DNA of 24,565 nucleotides from an uncultured Eubacteriales bacterium (GTDB taxonomy: Bacteria; Bacillota; Clostridia; UMGS1883): assembly GCA_905195005.1 (NCBI GenBank), contig CAJJUC010000013.1, forward strand, positions 1-24,565, given 5' to 3'. The notes under the pieces were generated by a model that was not told the origin of the DNA, did no database searches, and worked only from the letters and a program-made list of their open reading frames with translations. The position numbers were made by a program, and so were the translations under genes. This document shows, one piece after another, positions 6,859 to 15,069 of this stretch. Numbering within the stretch: position 1 is the first letter of the stretch; each line of letters opens with the position of its first letter.

Positions 6859-7989
6859 ATGTTTACACTGCTTAAACGGGAAGGGTGCGCAAGGCGCGGA
6901 ACATTTGAAACGGTGCACGGAACAATTCAAACGCCTGTTTTCATGAACGTCGGAACATCGGCGGCAATAAAGGGCGGAGTTTCTTCGCTCGACTTAAAAG
7001 AGGTCGGCTGTCAGGTGGAGCTCTCAAACACATATCATCTGCATCTGCGCCCCGGCGATGATTTGATTTACGATATGGGCGGTCTGCACAGGTTTATGAA
7101 CTGGGACAGACCCATTCTCACCGATAGCGGCGGATTTCAGGTGTTTTCGCTTGCTTCCCTGCGAAAGATAACCGAGGATGGTGTCAGCTTTCAGTCGCAC
7201 ATTGACGGAAAACGCATATTTATGGGGCCGGAGGAAAGCATGCAGATTCAGTCAAACCTTGCTTCAACGATTGCAATGGCATTTGACGAATGTATCGAAA
7301 ATCCCTCACCGTACGATTATGTTAAAAAATCCTGTATGCGCACATACCGCTGGCTTGAACGCTGCAAGGCTGAGATGGCGCGGCTCAATTCGCTTGAGCG
7401 CACGATAAATCCGCACCAGCTTCTTTTCGGAATAAACCAGGGCGGAACATACAGCGACATCAGAATTGACCATATGAAAAGAATATCCGAGCTTGATTTG
7501 CCCGGATATGCAATCGGCGGACTCGCAGTCGGTGAAAGCACCGATGTGATGTACGAAATAATCGAGGCGGTTGAGCCGTTCATGCCGAAGGACAAGCCGC
7601 GCTACCTTATGGGCGTGGGAACGCCGCAGAATATTATTGAGGGGGTGCGCCGCGGAGTTGACTTTTTTGACTGCGTTATAACAAGCCGCAACGCTCGCCA
7701 TGCAAACCTGTTTACCGACCGCGGAGTGCTGAATCTGAATAACAAAAAATTCGAAAGAGATGACCGTCCGCTTCAGGAGGGATGCACATGCCCTGCCTGC
7801 CGCAATTATTCGCGTGCATATATAAGGCATCTCATAAAAGCAAAGGAAATCCTCGGAATGCGCCTTTGCGTGCTGCATAACCTGCATTTTTACAACACGC
7901 TCATGCAGCAGATACGGGATGCGCTTGATGAGGACAGGTTCGACAGCTTCAGCGCCGAAATGCTGGAAAAACTTAATAATCGCGTTTAA
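6859..7989 (+). CDS. tgt: tRNA-guanine transglycosylase (Tgt)
   Basis: A 376-residue enzyme that exchanges guanine 34 of GUN-anticodon tRNAs for preQ1 or queuine in queuosine synthesis. The TIM-barrel landmarks are intact: LSNTYHLHLRPG, the DSGGFQ motif with general acid D89, the GINQGG substrate loop, AIGGLAVGE, and the nucleophile D271 in FFDCVITSRNARHA. The zinc site is CTCPAC (C309, C311, C314) plus H340. The segment after the nucleophile is ITSR, where many orthologues read MPTR or MPSR. Length is normal. GGAG stands eight or so bases before ATG 6859. The usual partners queA, yajC and ruvAB are absent, so tgt is detached from the common cluster here. Whether this strain makes preQ1 or salvages queuine cannot be told from the window. 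Confidence 0.97.
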   Translation: MFTLLKREGCARRGTFETVHGTIQTPVFMNVGTSAAIKGGVSSLDLKEVGCQVELSNTYHLHLRPGDDLIYDMGGLHRFMNWDRPILTDSGGFQVFSLASLRKITEDGVSFQSHIDGKRIFMGPEESMQIQSNLASTIAMAFDECIENPSPYDYVKKSCMRTYRWLERCKAEMARLNSLERTINPHQLLFGINQGGTYSDIRIDHMKRISELDLPGYAIGGLAVGESTDVMYEIIEAVEPFMPKDKPRYLMGVGTPQNIIEGVRRGVDFFDCVITSRNARHANLFTDRGVLNLNNKKFERDDRPLQEGCTCPACRNYSRAYIRHLIKAKEILGMRLCVLHNLHFYNTLMQQIRDALDEDRFDSFSAEMLEKLNNRV

Positions 7990-8018
7990 ATATTATTAAT
8001 TTTTGGTTATCTTTAACG

Positions 8019-8047
8019 TTGACAATCGTCATTGCACAACTTATAAT
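8019..8047 (+). promoter_or_regulatory. Near-consensus promoter of the AbrB-type gene
   Basis: A perfect TTGACA (8019-8024) and a perfect TATAAT (8042-8047) are separated by 17 bases; this is the best promoter in the window. A small inverted repeat, TGAC-aatc-GTCA, overlaps the -35 box and spacer (8020-8031). AbrB-family regulators often repress themselves, so it could be an operator, but this is speculative. Confidence 0.9.
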
Positions 8048-8088
8048 AAAATCATCGGATTAATAAACACCTGAAAGGAGCGGTCTGC

Positions 8089-8325
8089 ATGATACAGCGT
8101 AAATTGGACGAGCTCGGAAGAGTTCTTATCCCGGAGGAAATGACGCGCAAGCTCGGCATATCTTCGAAAACCTTGCTCAATATTCATCTTGACGGCGAAA
8201 GAATTATAATTGAAAAAACGGGGGACAGCTGCCTTTTCTGCGGCAATTCGGAAAATGTTATTGACGGCTTCCATGTTTGCCGCAGCTGCGCACAAAAGGT
8301 TGCGGACGTGTTAAAGCTCGTTTAA
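8089..8325 (+). CDS. AbrB/SpoVT-type DNA-binding protein with C-terminal Cys4 tail
   Basis: A 78-residue regulator. Residues 1-43 form a swapped-hairpin AbrB domain: RKLDELGRVLIPEEM followed by LGI and an ERIIIEK strand, very like AbrB and SpoVT. The tail carries C48-x-x-C51 and C64-x-x-C67, a probable zinc ribbon or knuckle, in place of the unrelated C-terminal multimerisation domain of Bacillus AbrB. AbrB-family proteins are global transition-state regulators; the target set here is unknown. GAAAGGAG precedes ATG 8089 and the promoter is near consensus, so expression should be strong unless repressed. The gene converges on the DUF421 gene with only 15 bases between stops and no terminator that I can see. 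Confidence 0.85.
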   Translation: MIQRKLDELGRVLIPEEMTRKLGISSKTLLNIHLDGERIIIEKTGDSCLFCGNSENVIDGFHVCRSCAQKVADVLKLV

Positions 8326-8340
8326 TTACCGTGCGGACCA

Positions 8341-9012
8341 TCACATTGCATAAACCGTCAGCGAGGCGTTTTTGTCGCACACGGCAAGAAAAACCTCGCC
8401 GGGGGTTTTATACCCCTGTGCTTTAAGCATGCTGAGCAGCCAATCTGTGCTGCGCCCTGCTGCGCGCAGCGCAGGCATGTTTATCACGCCGTCCGTCACA
8501 ACGGGAACGGCAATTGATTGCTGCTGCGGGTTGAGGTTCATATCCTGCGGAGTAAGCGGACGGTTTTTCTCGACCGGCATGAAGCTCACGGCACCGTTTG
8601 ATTCCATAATCGCGGTGTCGATTTCATTTATGTTATAATATCCGGCAAGGCGCGCGCACATGAGGAACTCGTTTAGGTCAAAGTGCGATTTTTTGAATGA
8701 ATCGCGGATAATCTGCCCGTTGCGCATGAGTATTACGGGCGTTCCCGTGAGAAAGCGGCGCATTCGCAGGCTTTTCTGCGCCGCAAAGGAAAACAGCACC
8801 GCCATCACTGCATAAACTGCCATTGCCACGATTCCGCGCAGCATACTCCTGTCAAGATTTGTTGCCATTTCCGCAGCAATTGACCCGATTGTTATGCCGA
8901 TGATATAATCAAAAAGGCTCATTTGCGAAATTTGCTTTTCGCCCATAATTTTTGTGAGGATAAAAAGCGCCGCTGCGGAGGTGACCGAATAACCGATAAC
9001 CTTAATAATCAT
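8341..9012 (-). CDS. DUF421 family membrane protein (YetF/YrbG-like)
   Basis: A 223-residue protein started at ATG 9012. An in-frame TTG at 9027 exists, but GGAGGG (9020-9025) is at the right distance from the ATG. Three membrane helices occupy about the first 80 residues, with the family-typical ILTKIMGEKQISQMSLFDYI and GITIGSIAAEMA. The cytoplasmic C-terminal domain includes TGTPVILMRNGQI, FDLNEFLMCAR and GYYNINEIDTAIMESNGAVS. Function is unknown; Bacillus YetF, YrbG and YkjA are relatives, and some members have been linked to spore or membrane roles. It is last in the rpsO-to-murF cluster and its ribosome binding site is inside a hairpin that follows murF. Confidence 0.9.
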   Translation of the reverse strand: MIIKVIGYSVTSAAALFILTKIMGEKQISQMSLFDYIIGITIGSIAAEMATNLDRSMLRGIVAMAVYAVMAVLFSFAAQKSLRMRRFLTGTPVILMRNGQIIRDSFKKSHFDLNEFLMCARLAGYYNINEIDTAIMESNGAVSFMPVEKNRPLTPQDMNLNPQQQSIAVPVVTDGVINMPALRAAGRSTDWLLSMLKAQGYKTPGEVFLAVCDKNASLTVYAM

Positions 9013-9057
9013 AAAAAATCCCTCCAAAACGGATTATGTCCGCCTTGGAGGGATTTT
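9013..9057 (-). terminator. Hairpin after murF: terminator enclosing the DUF421 gene's ribosome binding site
   Basis: A perfect 13-bp inverted repeat: arm 9015-9027 pairs with 9045-9057. A second 4-bp stem (CGGA 9030-9033 with TCCG 9039-9042) lies inside, separated by a 2x2 mismatch. Read on the minus strand the stem ends in a T6 run (9013-9018), so it has intrinsic terminator form. The 3' arm contains GGAGGG, the Shine-Dalgarno sequence of the DUF421 gene, whose ATG directly follows the T-run. Confidence 0.8.
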
Positions 9058-9064
9058 AAACATT

Positions 9065-10435
9065 TTATTTTATCAGAGCTTCAACAATTTTCGGAAAATC
9101 CATGAAATGCGACGCCTTAACAAGGATAACATCTCCCGGGAGAAGAACACCTTCGAGCCTTTCGAGAAATTCCTCTTTTGTTTTAAAATAGAGGCAATTC
9201 CCGCCGTTCTGCAAACAGCCGCTATACATATTTTCCGAAAGAGAGCCGATTGCAACAAGCAGCCCGACGCCGCATTTTGCAGCATGTTCACCCACATGAC
9301 GGTGAAGCAGCGGCGCTTCGCCGCCAAGCTCGCCCATATCACCGAGAATGCACACGGTGCGCTTTGCATCGCATTTTGTGAGCAAATCAATTCCCGATTC
9401 CATTGACTGCGGCGCGGCGTTGTAGCAATCATCGATAACGGTGTATTTTTCGGTGCGGATAACGTTTACCCTTCCGCTGATGGTTTTTGCAGCGGCAACG
9501 CCGTCAACAAGCTGATCCTTCGAGATTCCGAGCCAGCTCCCGGCAGCCATGGCAGCCATCGCTGCAAAAAGGATATGACGCCCGGGAACACTCACCCGGC
9601 ATTCAAGCTGCTCACCGAACAGGTTCACGGTGAAATCGGTTCCGTCAAAGCCATGCTCGCAGAATGACTCTATATTTACATCATTATCCTTGCCGAAGCC
9701 GTAGAAGCAAACATTGTTACGCTGCGCGGTGCGGAGCAAATCGTCGTCGCCGTTTAAAATGCAGCGCGCCGTTGGGGGCATATATTCAAATATTTCGCTT
9801 TTCGCTTCAAAGATATTTTCACGCGAACCGAAATTTTCGATATGCGATATGCCGATGTTCGTCATTATGCACATCGTCGGTCTTGTAATGGAGGACAAAA
9901 GCCGCATCTCACCGTAATGATTAATGCCCATTTCGACAACGGCAACCTCTGCATCGGAATGAATCGACAGAATTGTAAGCGGCACGCCGAGTCCGTTATT
10001 ATAGTTCCCTTCGGTTTTTACCACCTTATATCTTTGAGAGAGAACGGACGCAACCACTTCCTTGGTTGTTGTTTTGCCGACGCTGCCGGTGATTCCGACA
10101 ATCGTTATGTTAAGCATTGTGCGGTATGCGCGCGCAATATCCTGGAGCGCTTTCACAACATCGTTGACGACTATGCAGTTATAACCGTCGTACGCTCTTT
10201 CGCACACGCAGCAGAGCGCACCCTTTTCCGCGGCGGACGGAATGAAGTTATAGCCGTCCGTGTTTTCGCCCCTGATTGCAAAGAAAACGCTTCCGCGCAC
10301 AGCCTTTCGGCTGTCAATAACCGCTGATGTTACCTCGGTGTCGAGAACGGCTTCATCGCCGACGAAGCTGCCCTCTGCCGCTGCCGCCATCGCGCGGACG
10401 GTCAGTCCCTTGAGCGTCTTATATTCATATTCCAT
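9065..10435 (-). CDS. murF: UDP-N-acetylmuramoyl-tripeptide--D-Ala-D-Ala ligase (MurF)
   Basis: A 456-residue cytoplasmic ligase that adds the D-Ala-D-Ala dipeptide made by Ddl to the UDP-muramyl tripeptide. Three Mur ligase domains are visible: the N-terminal substrate domain with SAVIDSRKAVRGSVFFAIRG, the central ATPase domain with P-loop GITGSVGKTTTK (114-125) and EMGINHYGEM, and the C-terminal domain with DDCYNAAPQSMESGI and ILGDMGELG. An upstream in-frame TTG at 10456 is less likely: GGAGGT lies seven bases before ATG 10435. It directly follows ddl, which makes its dipeptide substrate. The tightly placed hairpin after its stop is described separately. Confidence 0.97.
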   Translation of the reverse strand: MEYEYKTLKGLTVRAMAAAAEGSFVGDEAVLDTEVTSAVIDSRKAVRGSVFFAIRGENTDGYNFIPSAAEKGALCCVCERAYDGYNCIVVNDVVKALQDIARAYRTMLNITIVGITGSVGKTTTKEVVASVLSQRYKVVKTEGNYNNGLGVPLTILSIHSDAEVAVVEMGINHYGEMRLLSSITRPTMCIMTNIGISHIENFGSRENIFEAKSEIFEYMPPTARCILNGDDDLLRTAQRNNVCFYGFGKDNDVNIESFCEHGFDGTDFTVNLFGEQLECRVSVPGRHILFAAMAAMAAGSWLGISKDQLVDGVAAAKTISGRVNVIRTEKYTVIDDCYNAAPQSMESGIDLLTKCDAKRTVCILGDMGELGGEAPLLHRHVGEHAAKCGVGLLVAIGSLSENMYSGCLQNGGNCLYFKTKEEFLERLEGVLLPGDVILVKASHFMDFPKIVEALIK

Positions 10436-10455
10436 CACGCTTACCTCCGTTCGCA

Positions 10456-10480
10456 AAAAAGTAAAAGTCTGTTACCTTTT
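10456..10480 (-). other. A/U-rich hairpin at the ddl-murF junction
   Basis: On the minus strand, AAAAGGTAA (10480-10472) can pair with TTACTTTTT (10464-10456), with one G-U wobble and a seven-base loop; T continues to 10455. The ddl stop codon lies in the 5' arm. The stem is weak but has a terminator-like T-tract ahead of murF. Confidence 0.45.
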
Positions 10481-11506
10481 AAGTGATATATTAATAATTT
10501 CCTCGCACAGCTCTCTGTAGCTTATGCCGACAGCCGCCGCTGACTGCGGAATAAGGCTTGTTGGGGTCATTCCGGGCAGCGTGTTTGCCTCAAGGCAATA
10601 TGCGTCGCCCTTTGAATCAAGAATAAAGTCCATTCTTGCATAGCCGAAAAGGCCGAGAGCATTAAACGCTTTAAGCGCCGATTCGCCGAGCATTTTTTCC
10701 GTTTCGGGCGGAATTTCCGCAGGGCAGATATCGACCGTCATTCCTGCCTGATACTTGTTTTTATAATCATAGAAGCCCTGCTTCGGAATAATTTCAACTG
10801 ACGGAAGCACGCGGCTGCCGAGCACCGTTACGGTAAGCTCACGACCGCTCACATACTGCTCAACCAAAATTTCGTCCTCGTATGCAAAAGCCTCTCCGAG
10901 CGCCTTGCGGAGCTCCTCATCATCATGCGCAATCGAAACGCCGATTGACGAACCGCCGCTGCACGGCTTGATTACAAGCGGATAACCGCCGAAAGCCGCC
11001 GCATCGACCGTTTCTCCTTTTTTTATCATTTTCCCGGCAGGAGTTCTTACGCCTGCGGAAAGGAAAAGCTGCTTTGTGAGATTTTTGTGCATTGCACAGG
11101 CGCTTGCAAGATAACCGCAGCCTGTGTATTTAATTCCGAGCAAGTCAAAAGCCGCCTGAAGCCTTCCGTTCTCGCCGTTTTCGCCGTGAAGCGCAAGAAA
11201 GGCAATATCCGCTTTTTTGCACAGCTCGATTATATTCTCGCCGAAAAACACATCGGGGTCTCCCCCGCGGCTTTTTTTGACAGCTTCGATATCGGGAACC
11301 GTTTCGCTGATTTTTTCGACGGCTGCCGGAGTGACAGCCTTTTCAAATTCCTCCTCAACGCTTCCGCTGAGCTTATATCCCATAAAGACATCCGCCAGAA
11401 TTGCATGATGCCCGTTTTCAACCAATGCGTTCTGCACCTTTGCGCCCGTTGTGAGCGAAACGTTGCGCTCCGAGCTGATGCCGCCCGCCAAAACAACTAT
11501 ATTCAT
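10472..11506 (-). CDS. ddl: D-alanine--D-alanine ligase
   Basis: A 344-residue ATP-grasp enzyme making D-Ala-D-Ala for peptidoglycan. The N-terminal domain has LAGGISSERNVSL and ALHGENGENG; the ATP-grasp core has VIKPCSGGSSIGVS (178-191) and VEQYVSGRELTV; the metal-binding end is ARMDF and CLEANTLPGMTPTSLIPQ. The omega-loop segment YDYKNKYQAG (246-255) is the type associated with D-Ala-D-Ala rather than D-Ala-D-Lac synthesis, so the cell probably makes vancomycin-sensitive precursors (inference). The stretch between FMGYKL and ADIAFLALHG is somewhat long (about 50 residues), accounting for the above-minimum size. GGAG precedes ATG 11506. It sits between the M16 peptidase gene and murF, 36 bases from each. 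Confidence 0.96.
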   Translation of the reverse strand: MNIVVLAGGISSERNVSLTTGAKVQNALVENGHHAILADVFMGYKLSGSVEEEFEKAVTPAAVEKISETVPDIEAVKKSRGGDPDVFFGENIIELCKKADIAFLALHGENGENGRLQAAFDLLGIKYTGCGYLASACAMHKNLTKQLFLSAGVRTPAGKMIKKGETVDAAAFGGYPLVIKPCSGGSSIGVSIAHDDEELRKALGEAFAYEDEILVEQYVSGRELTVTVLGSRVLPSVEIIPKQGFYDYKNKYQAGMTVDICPAEIPPETEKMLGESALKAFNALGLFGYARMDFILDSKGDAYCLEANTLPGMTPTSLIPQSAAAVGISYRELCEEIINISLKR

Positions 11507-11521
11507 GACAATCTCCGTTCT

Positions 11522-11538
11522 GCCGCACTGACTGCGGC
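11522..11538 (-). other. Small hairpin at the M16 peptidase-ddl junction
   Basis: GCCGCA (11522-11527) and TGCGGC (11533-11538) form a perfect 6-bp stem with a five-base loop, between the peptidase stop (11543) and the ddl start (11506). No T-tract follows on the minus strand, so it is more likely an RNA processing or stability element than a terminator. Confidence 0.5.
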
Positions 11539-11542
11539 TGAT

Positions 11543-12766
11543 TTATATTATTTGCGGTTCCAAAACAAATACCGCCTTTTTATCCGATTCAAATATTTTC
11601 CGTGCCGCTTGTCTGACGTCCTGTGCGGTTACGCTTTCAATGCGGCGGATTATTTCGTCATCGGTTCTGATACTGCCGCGAAGAAGCTGCGCCTTTCCGT
11701 TTCCGATCATAACACTGTTTACGCTTTCCTGACTCATTATTATACTGCAGCGGAGCTGCGCACGCGTCTTTTCAAGCTCGTATGACGAAACCTCCGCGGT
11801 GCAGAGCTTTTCCGCTTCCTCATTGATTACTTTTTCCACCTCGGGGAGCGAATCCGGCTTTAAGCCGGCATACACGCCGAGCATTCCGACGGTCGGGAAT
11901 TTTGCAGTGTATGAATATATGCTGTAACACAGTCCGCGTTTTTCCCGCACCGACTGAAACAATCTGCCCGACATACTGCCGCCGAAAATCTCATTAAGAA
12001 CTCCCTCTGCATGGATTTCATCGTTTCCGTCAGTGAAAGCAGAATAACCGATTGAAAGATGCGCCTGCTCAATCTCCTTTTTCCGCTGCCATCTTCCGCC
12101 GTGCATCTGTGCCTGCGGAACAGGGATTATTTCCGAGCTGCCGATTTTTCCGAAATATTTTCCGCAAAGCCTTATAAGCTCGCTTTCATCAAAGCTGCCG
12201 GCAACGGAAATAACAGTGTTTGCCGGGGTGTAGTGACGGTGCATATACGAAAGCATTTGTTCACGCGTCAGCCCGGAAACAATTTCTGCGCTGCCCGCAA
12301 CCTGATAGCCGAGCGGACTGCCTCCCCACATATGCTCACACAGTGAATCAAGGGCAACCTCCTCGGGCGAATCCTCATACATATTTATTTCTTCGATAAT
12401 AACACCGCGCTCAAGCTCAATATCATCGGTTCTGAAAAGTGAATTGTAATACATGTCACTGAGCAAATCAAGCGATATTTCAAGGCTTTCGGGAAGCGCC
12501 TTTGTATAATAACAGGTACATTCCCTCGCGGTGTACGCATTCATCTGACCGCCGACAAAATCCATTTCCTCCGCAAGGCGCGCCGCGCTTCTTTTTTCCG
12601 TTCCTTTAAAAAGCATATGCTCGATAAAATGGCTTATTCCGTTTTCCTCCGCCGTTTCGAACATACTTCCGGCACGAACCCATATCCCAACGCTGACCGT
12701 CTTGGCAAACGGCATTTTCTCATATACAATACATGTTCCGTTGTCAAGGTTAAACTTTTTATACAT
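11543..12766 (-). CDS. M16 family zinc peptidase (YmxG/MlpA-like)
   Basis: A 407-residue peptidase related to mitochondrial processing peptidase beta. The inverted zinc motif HFIEH gives H46, catalytic E49 and H50; the third ligand, E126 in GVIIEEI, lies exactly 76 residues past H50, as in the family. The C-terminal half has the usual substrate-binding region, GGSMSGRLFQSVREKRGLCY. It has no signal peptide or membrane helix, so it acts in the cytoplasm. AAGGAG precedes ATG 12766. In Bacillus the homologue mlpA/ymxG lies just downstream of rpsO and pnp; here it follows pnp directly. Physiological substrates are unknown. Confidence 0.93.
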   Translation of the reverse strand: MYKKFNLDNGTCIVYEKMPFAKTVSVGIWVRAGSMFETAEENGISHFIEHMLFKGTEKRSAARLAEEMDFVGGQMNAYTARECTCYYTKALPESLEISLDLLSDMYYNSLFRTDDIELERGVIIEEINMYEDSPEEVALDSLCEHMWGGSPLGYQVAGSAEIVSGLTREQMLSYMHRHYTPANTVISVAGSFDESELIRLCGKYFGKIGSSEIIPVPQAQMHGGRWQRKKEIEQAHLSIGYSAFTDGNDEIHAEGVLNEIFGGSMSGRLFQSVREKRGLCYSIYSYTAKFPTVGMLGVYAGLKPDSLPEVEKVINEEAEKLCTAEVSSYELEKTRAQLRCSIIMSQESVNSVMIGNGKAQLLRGSIRTDDEIIRRIESVTAQDVRQAARKIFESDKKAVFVLEPQII

Positions 12767-12785
12767 CTGATCTCCTTAAGAATGA

Positions 12786-12821
12786 AGCCGCACCGCAGTG
12801 AAGCTTAACTGCAATGCGGCT
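12786..12821 (-). other. Bulged hairpin at the pnp-M16 junction
   Basis: AGCCGCA (12786-12792) pairs with TGCGGCT (12815-12821) and, after a 2x2 mismatch, GCAGT (12795-12799) pairs with ACTGC (12808-12812), leaving an eight-base loop. It fills the gap after the pnp stop. No T-run follows on the minus strand, so it is not a classic terminator; it could be a 3'-5' exonuclease barrier or an RNase site. Confidence 0.6.
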
Positions 12822-12825
12822 CTCA

Positions 12826-14934
12826 TTATTCCTGTGATTCTTCTTCAGCGTTCTGCTTGGGAAGTGCATCCCTGCGCGAGAAGTTATAGCGACCCATGCG
12901 GTCAACCTCGATGAGCTTAACCTTAATCTGATCGCCGACATTTACAACATCCGTTACCTTTTCAACACGCTTGTTGTCGAGCTTGCTTATATGCACAAGA
13001 CCTTCCTTGCCGGGAAGATATTCAACGAATGCACCGAAATCCATAATTCTTGTTACGGTTGCATCGAACACATCGCCGATTTCAATATCGCCGGCAATTC
13101 CGCGCACAATCTTAAGCGCACGCTGAGCGGCATCGGAATCGTTCGTTGCAAAGAACACTGTTCCGTCATCCTCTATATCTATCTTAACGCCCGTCTCGGC
13201 AACAATTCTCTGAATTGTTTTTCCGCCGCTGCCGATAACCTCACGAATCTTATCGGGGTCAATTGTTGTTGAAATAATCTTGGGAGCATACTTGTTAAGC
13301 TCTGCACGCGGCTCGGAAATGCACGGAAGCATGCACTCGTCAAGAATCTTCAAGCGAGCCTTCCTTGTTTTTTCAAGAGCCTCGCGGATTATCTCCGGCG
13401 AAAGACCGTCAATCTTTATATCAACCTGTATTGCTGTGATACCGTTCTTTGTTCCGGCAACCTTAAAGTCCATATCGCCGAAGAAGTCTTCAAGTCCCTG
13501 AATATCCACCATTGTAATATAACGCTCGCCCTCTGTCACAAGACCGCACGAAATACCCGCAACAGGCGCTTTAATCGGAACGCCTGCGTCCATAAGAGCA
13601 AGTGTGCTTCCGCAGATGCTGCCCTGCGAGGTTGAACCGTTCGAGCTGAGAACCTCGGAAACCATGCGGATTGTGTACGGGAAGTCCTCTGTTGACGGAA
13701 TTACCGGAACAAGCGCCTTTTCCGCAAGCGCACCGTGACCGATTTCACGTCTGCCGGGACCGCGGCTTGCTCTTGTTTCTCCGACCGAGTAGGACGGGAA
13801 ATTATAGTGATGAATATAACGCTTCGTTTCCTCCTCATCTATACCGTCAAGCAGCTGCTCCTCGGAAACTGTGCCGAGCGTGCAGACTGTGAGAACCTGC
13901 GTCTGCCCTCTTGTGAAAAGACCGCTGCCGTGCGTTCTGGGAAGAATGCCGACCTCTGCCGAAAGGGGACGGATATCGTCAAGCTGTCTTCCGTCAACGC
14001 GCTTGCCATCGTCAAGAATCCAGCGGCGGACAACGTATTTCTGAAGCTTGTAAAGCGCTTCATCGATGGCGGCTTCCATTTCGGGATATTTTTCCGCAAG
14101 CTCGCCGTAAACATATTCATAAACCGTTTTGAGATTTTCTTCACGGATATTTTTGTCATCGGTGTCAAGAGCTTCGCGCACCTTATCGATTGCAACAGCC
14201 TTAACATCCTCGTAAAGCTCCTCGGGAACAACCATGTGCTCATACTCGAATTTCGGCTTGCCGATTTCTTTCTGAATACCCTCGATAAATTCACAAATCT
14301 TTGCGATTTCGCGGTGTGCAGCCATGATTCCCTCAAACATCAAATCCTCGGGAACCTCCTTTGCACCCGCTTCAATCATATTGACCTTTGCCTTTGTTCC
14401 GGCAATTGTCAGGAACATTTCGCTTTTGTTGCGTTGCTCCTTTGTAGGATTGACAACAACCTTGCCGTCAACCAAGCCAACCGTTGCACCGGCAATCGGA
14501 CCTGCGAAAGGAATGGACGAAATGCTGATTGCGATTGACGCGCCGATCATTGCCGTGATAACGGGGTCATTATCCTGCTCAACGCTCATAACTGTTGCAA
14601 CAACGGCAACATCGTTTCTGAGATCCTTCGGAAAAAGGGGACGAATCGGGCGGTCGATGCAGCGCGAAGCCAAAATAGCCTTTTCGCTCGGACGACCCTC
14701 CCTCTTCAAAAACGAGCCGGGAATTTTTCCGACCGAGTAGAGTTTTTCTTCATAATCAACCGCGAGGGGGAAGAAATCAATCCCGTCACGCGGCTTTGCC
14801 GAAGCCGTTGCCGTTGCATGAACAACGGTTTCACCATAGCGCACAAGGCAGCTGCCGCCGGCAAGCTGTGCCATTTTGCCCGTTTCAACAACGAGCGGAC
14901 GGCCGCAAAATTCTGTTTCAAATACTTTAAACAT
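12826..14934 (-). CDS. pnp: Polyribonucleotide nucleotidyltransferase (PNPase)
   Basis: A 702-residue phosphorolytic 3'-5' exoribonuclease of typical length. Domain order: first RNase PH domain (FCGRPLVVETGKMAQLAGGS onward), a helical linker, a second RNase PH domain with SGLFTRGQTQVLTVCTLG and the active-site region GTKNGITAIQVDIKIDG, a KH domain with the GxxG loop GSGG (568-571), and an S1 domain (about 620-688; GAFVEYLPGKEGLVHISKL). The protein ends in an acidic tail, EEESQE. GGAGGT stands before ATG 14934. It follows rpsO, separated by a terminator and a long hairpin. In E. coli PNPase controls its own mRNA through an RNase III-cut leader hairpin; a comparable control is possible here but not shown. 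Confidence 0.98.
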   Translation of the reverse strand: MFKVFETEFCGRPLVVETGKMAQLAGGSCLVRYGETVVHATATASAKPRDGIDFFPLAVDYEEKLYSVGKIPGSFLKREGRPSEKAILASRCIDRPIRPLFPKDLRNDVAVVATVMSVEQDNDPVITAMIGASIAISISSIPFAGPIAGATVGLVDGKVVVNPTKEQRNKSEMFLTIAGTKAKVNMIEAGAKEVPEDLMFEGIMAAHREIAKICEFIEGIQKEIGKPKFEYEHMVVPEELYEDVKAVAIDKVREALDTDDKNIREENLKTVYEYVYGELAEKYPEMEAAIDEALYKLQKYVVRRWILDDGKRVDGRQLDDIRPLSAEVGILPRTHGSGLFTRGQTQVLTVCTLGTVSEEQLLDGIDEEETKRYIHHYNFPSYSVGETRASRGPGRREIGHGALAEKALVPVIPSTEDFPYTIRMVSEVLSSNGSTSQGSICGSTLALMDAGVPIKAPVAGISCGLVTEGERYITMVDIQGLEDFFGDMDFKVAGTKNGITAIQVDIKIDGLSPEIIREALEKTRKARLKILDECMLPCISEPRAELNKYAPKIISTTIDPDKIREVIGSGGKTIQRIVAETGVKIDIEDDGTVFFATNDSDAAQRALKIVRGIAGDIEIGDVFDATVTRIMDFGAFVEYLPGKEGLVHISKLDNKRVEKVTDVVNVGDQIKVKLIEVDRMGRYNFSRRDALPKQNAEEESQE

Positions 14935-14982
14935 ACCAAACCTCCGTAATATTATATTTTCAGAGGGGGCAGTTGTTTATAT

Positions 14983-15030
14983 CACTTAAGAAAAAGGCCA
15001 TTTCATTGAAATCAGCATCTTTCTTAAGTG
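14983..15030 (-). promoter_or_regulatory. Hairpin in the pnp leader
   Basis: CACTTAAGAAA (14983-14993) and TTTCTTAAGTG (15020-15030) form a perfect 11-bp stem with a 26-base loop, 48 bases upstream of the pnp start. It is too A/T-rich and lacks the T-run for termination. Its place matches where PNPase autoregulatory hairpins occur in enterobacteria, which is analogy only. The remaining pnp leader (14935-14982) holds the ribosome binding site and an unconvincing TATAAT. Confidence 0.55.
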
Positions 15031-15069
15031 CTAAAACGACATTCCCCTCCGCTTTGCGGTTAAACAGTG

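Noticed and set aside
13735..14538. 267-codon open frame antisense to pnp
   Set aside because: Lies wholly within pnp on the other strand, with no ribosome binding site or recognisable domain; a codon-bias shadow. The same applies to long antisense frames within dnaE, murB, rapZ and ddl.
14951..14979. TAAACA-17-TATAAT as a pnp promoter on the minus strand
   Set aside because: The transcription start would fall inside the Shine-Dalgarno sequence, leaving no usable leader.
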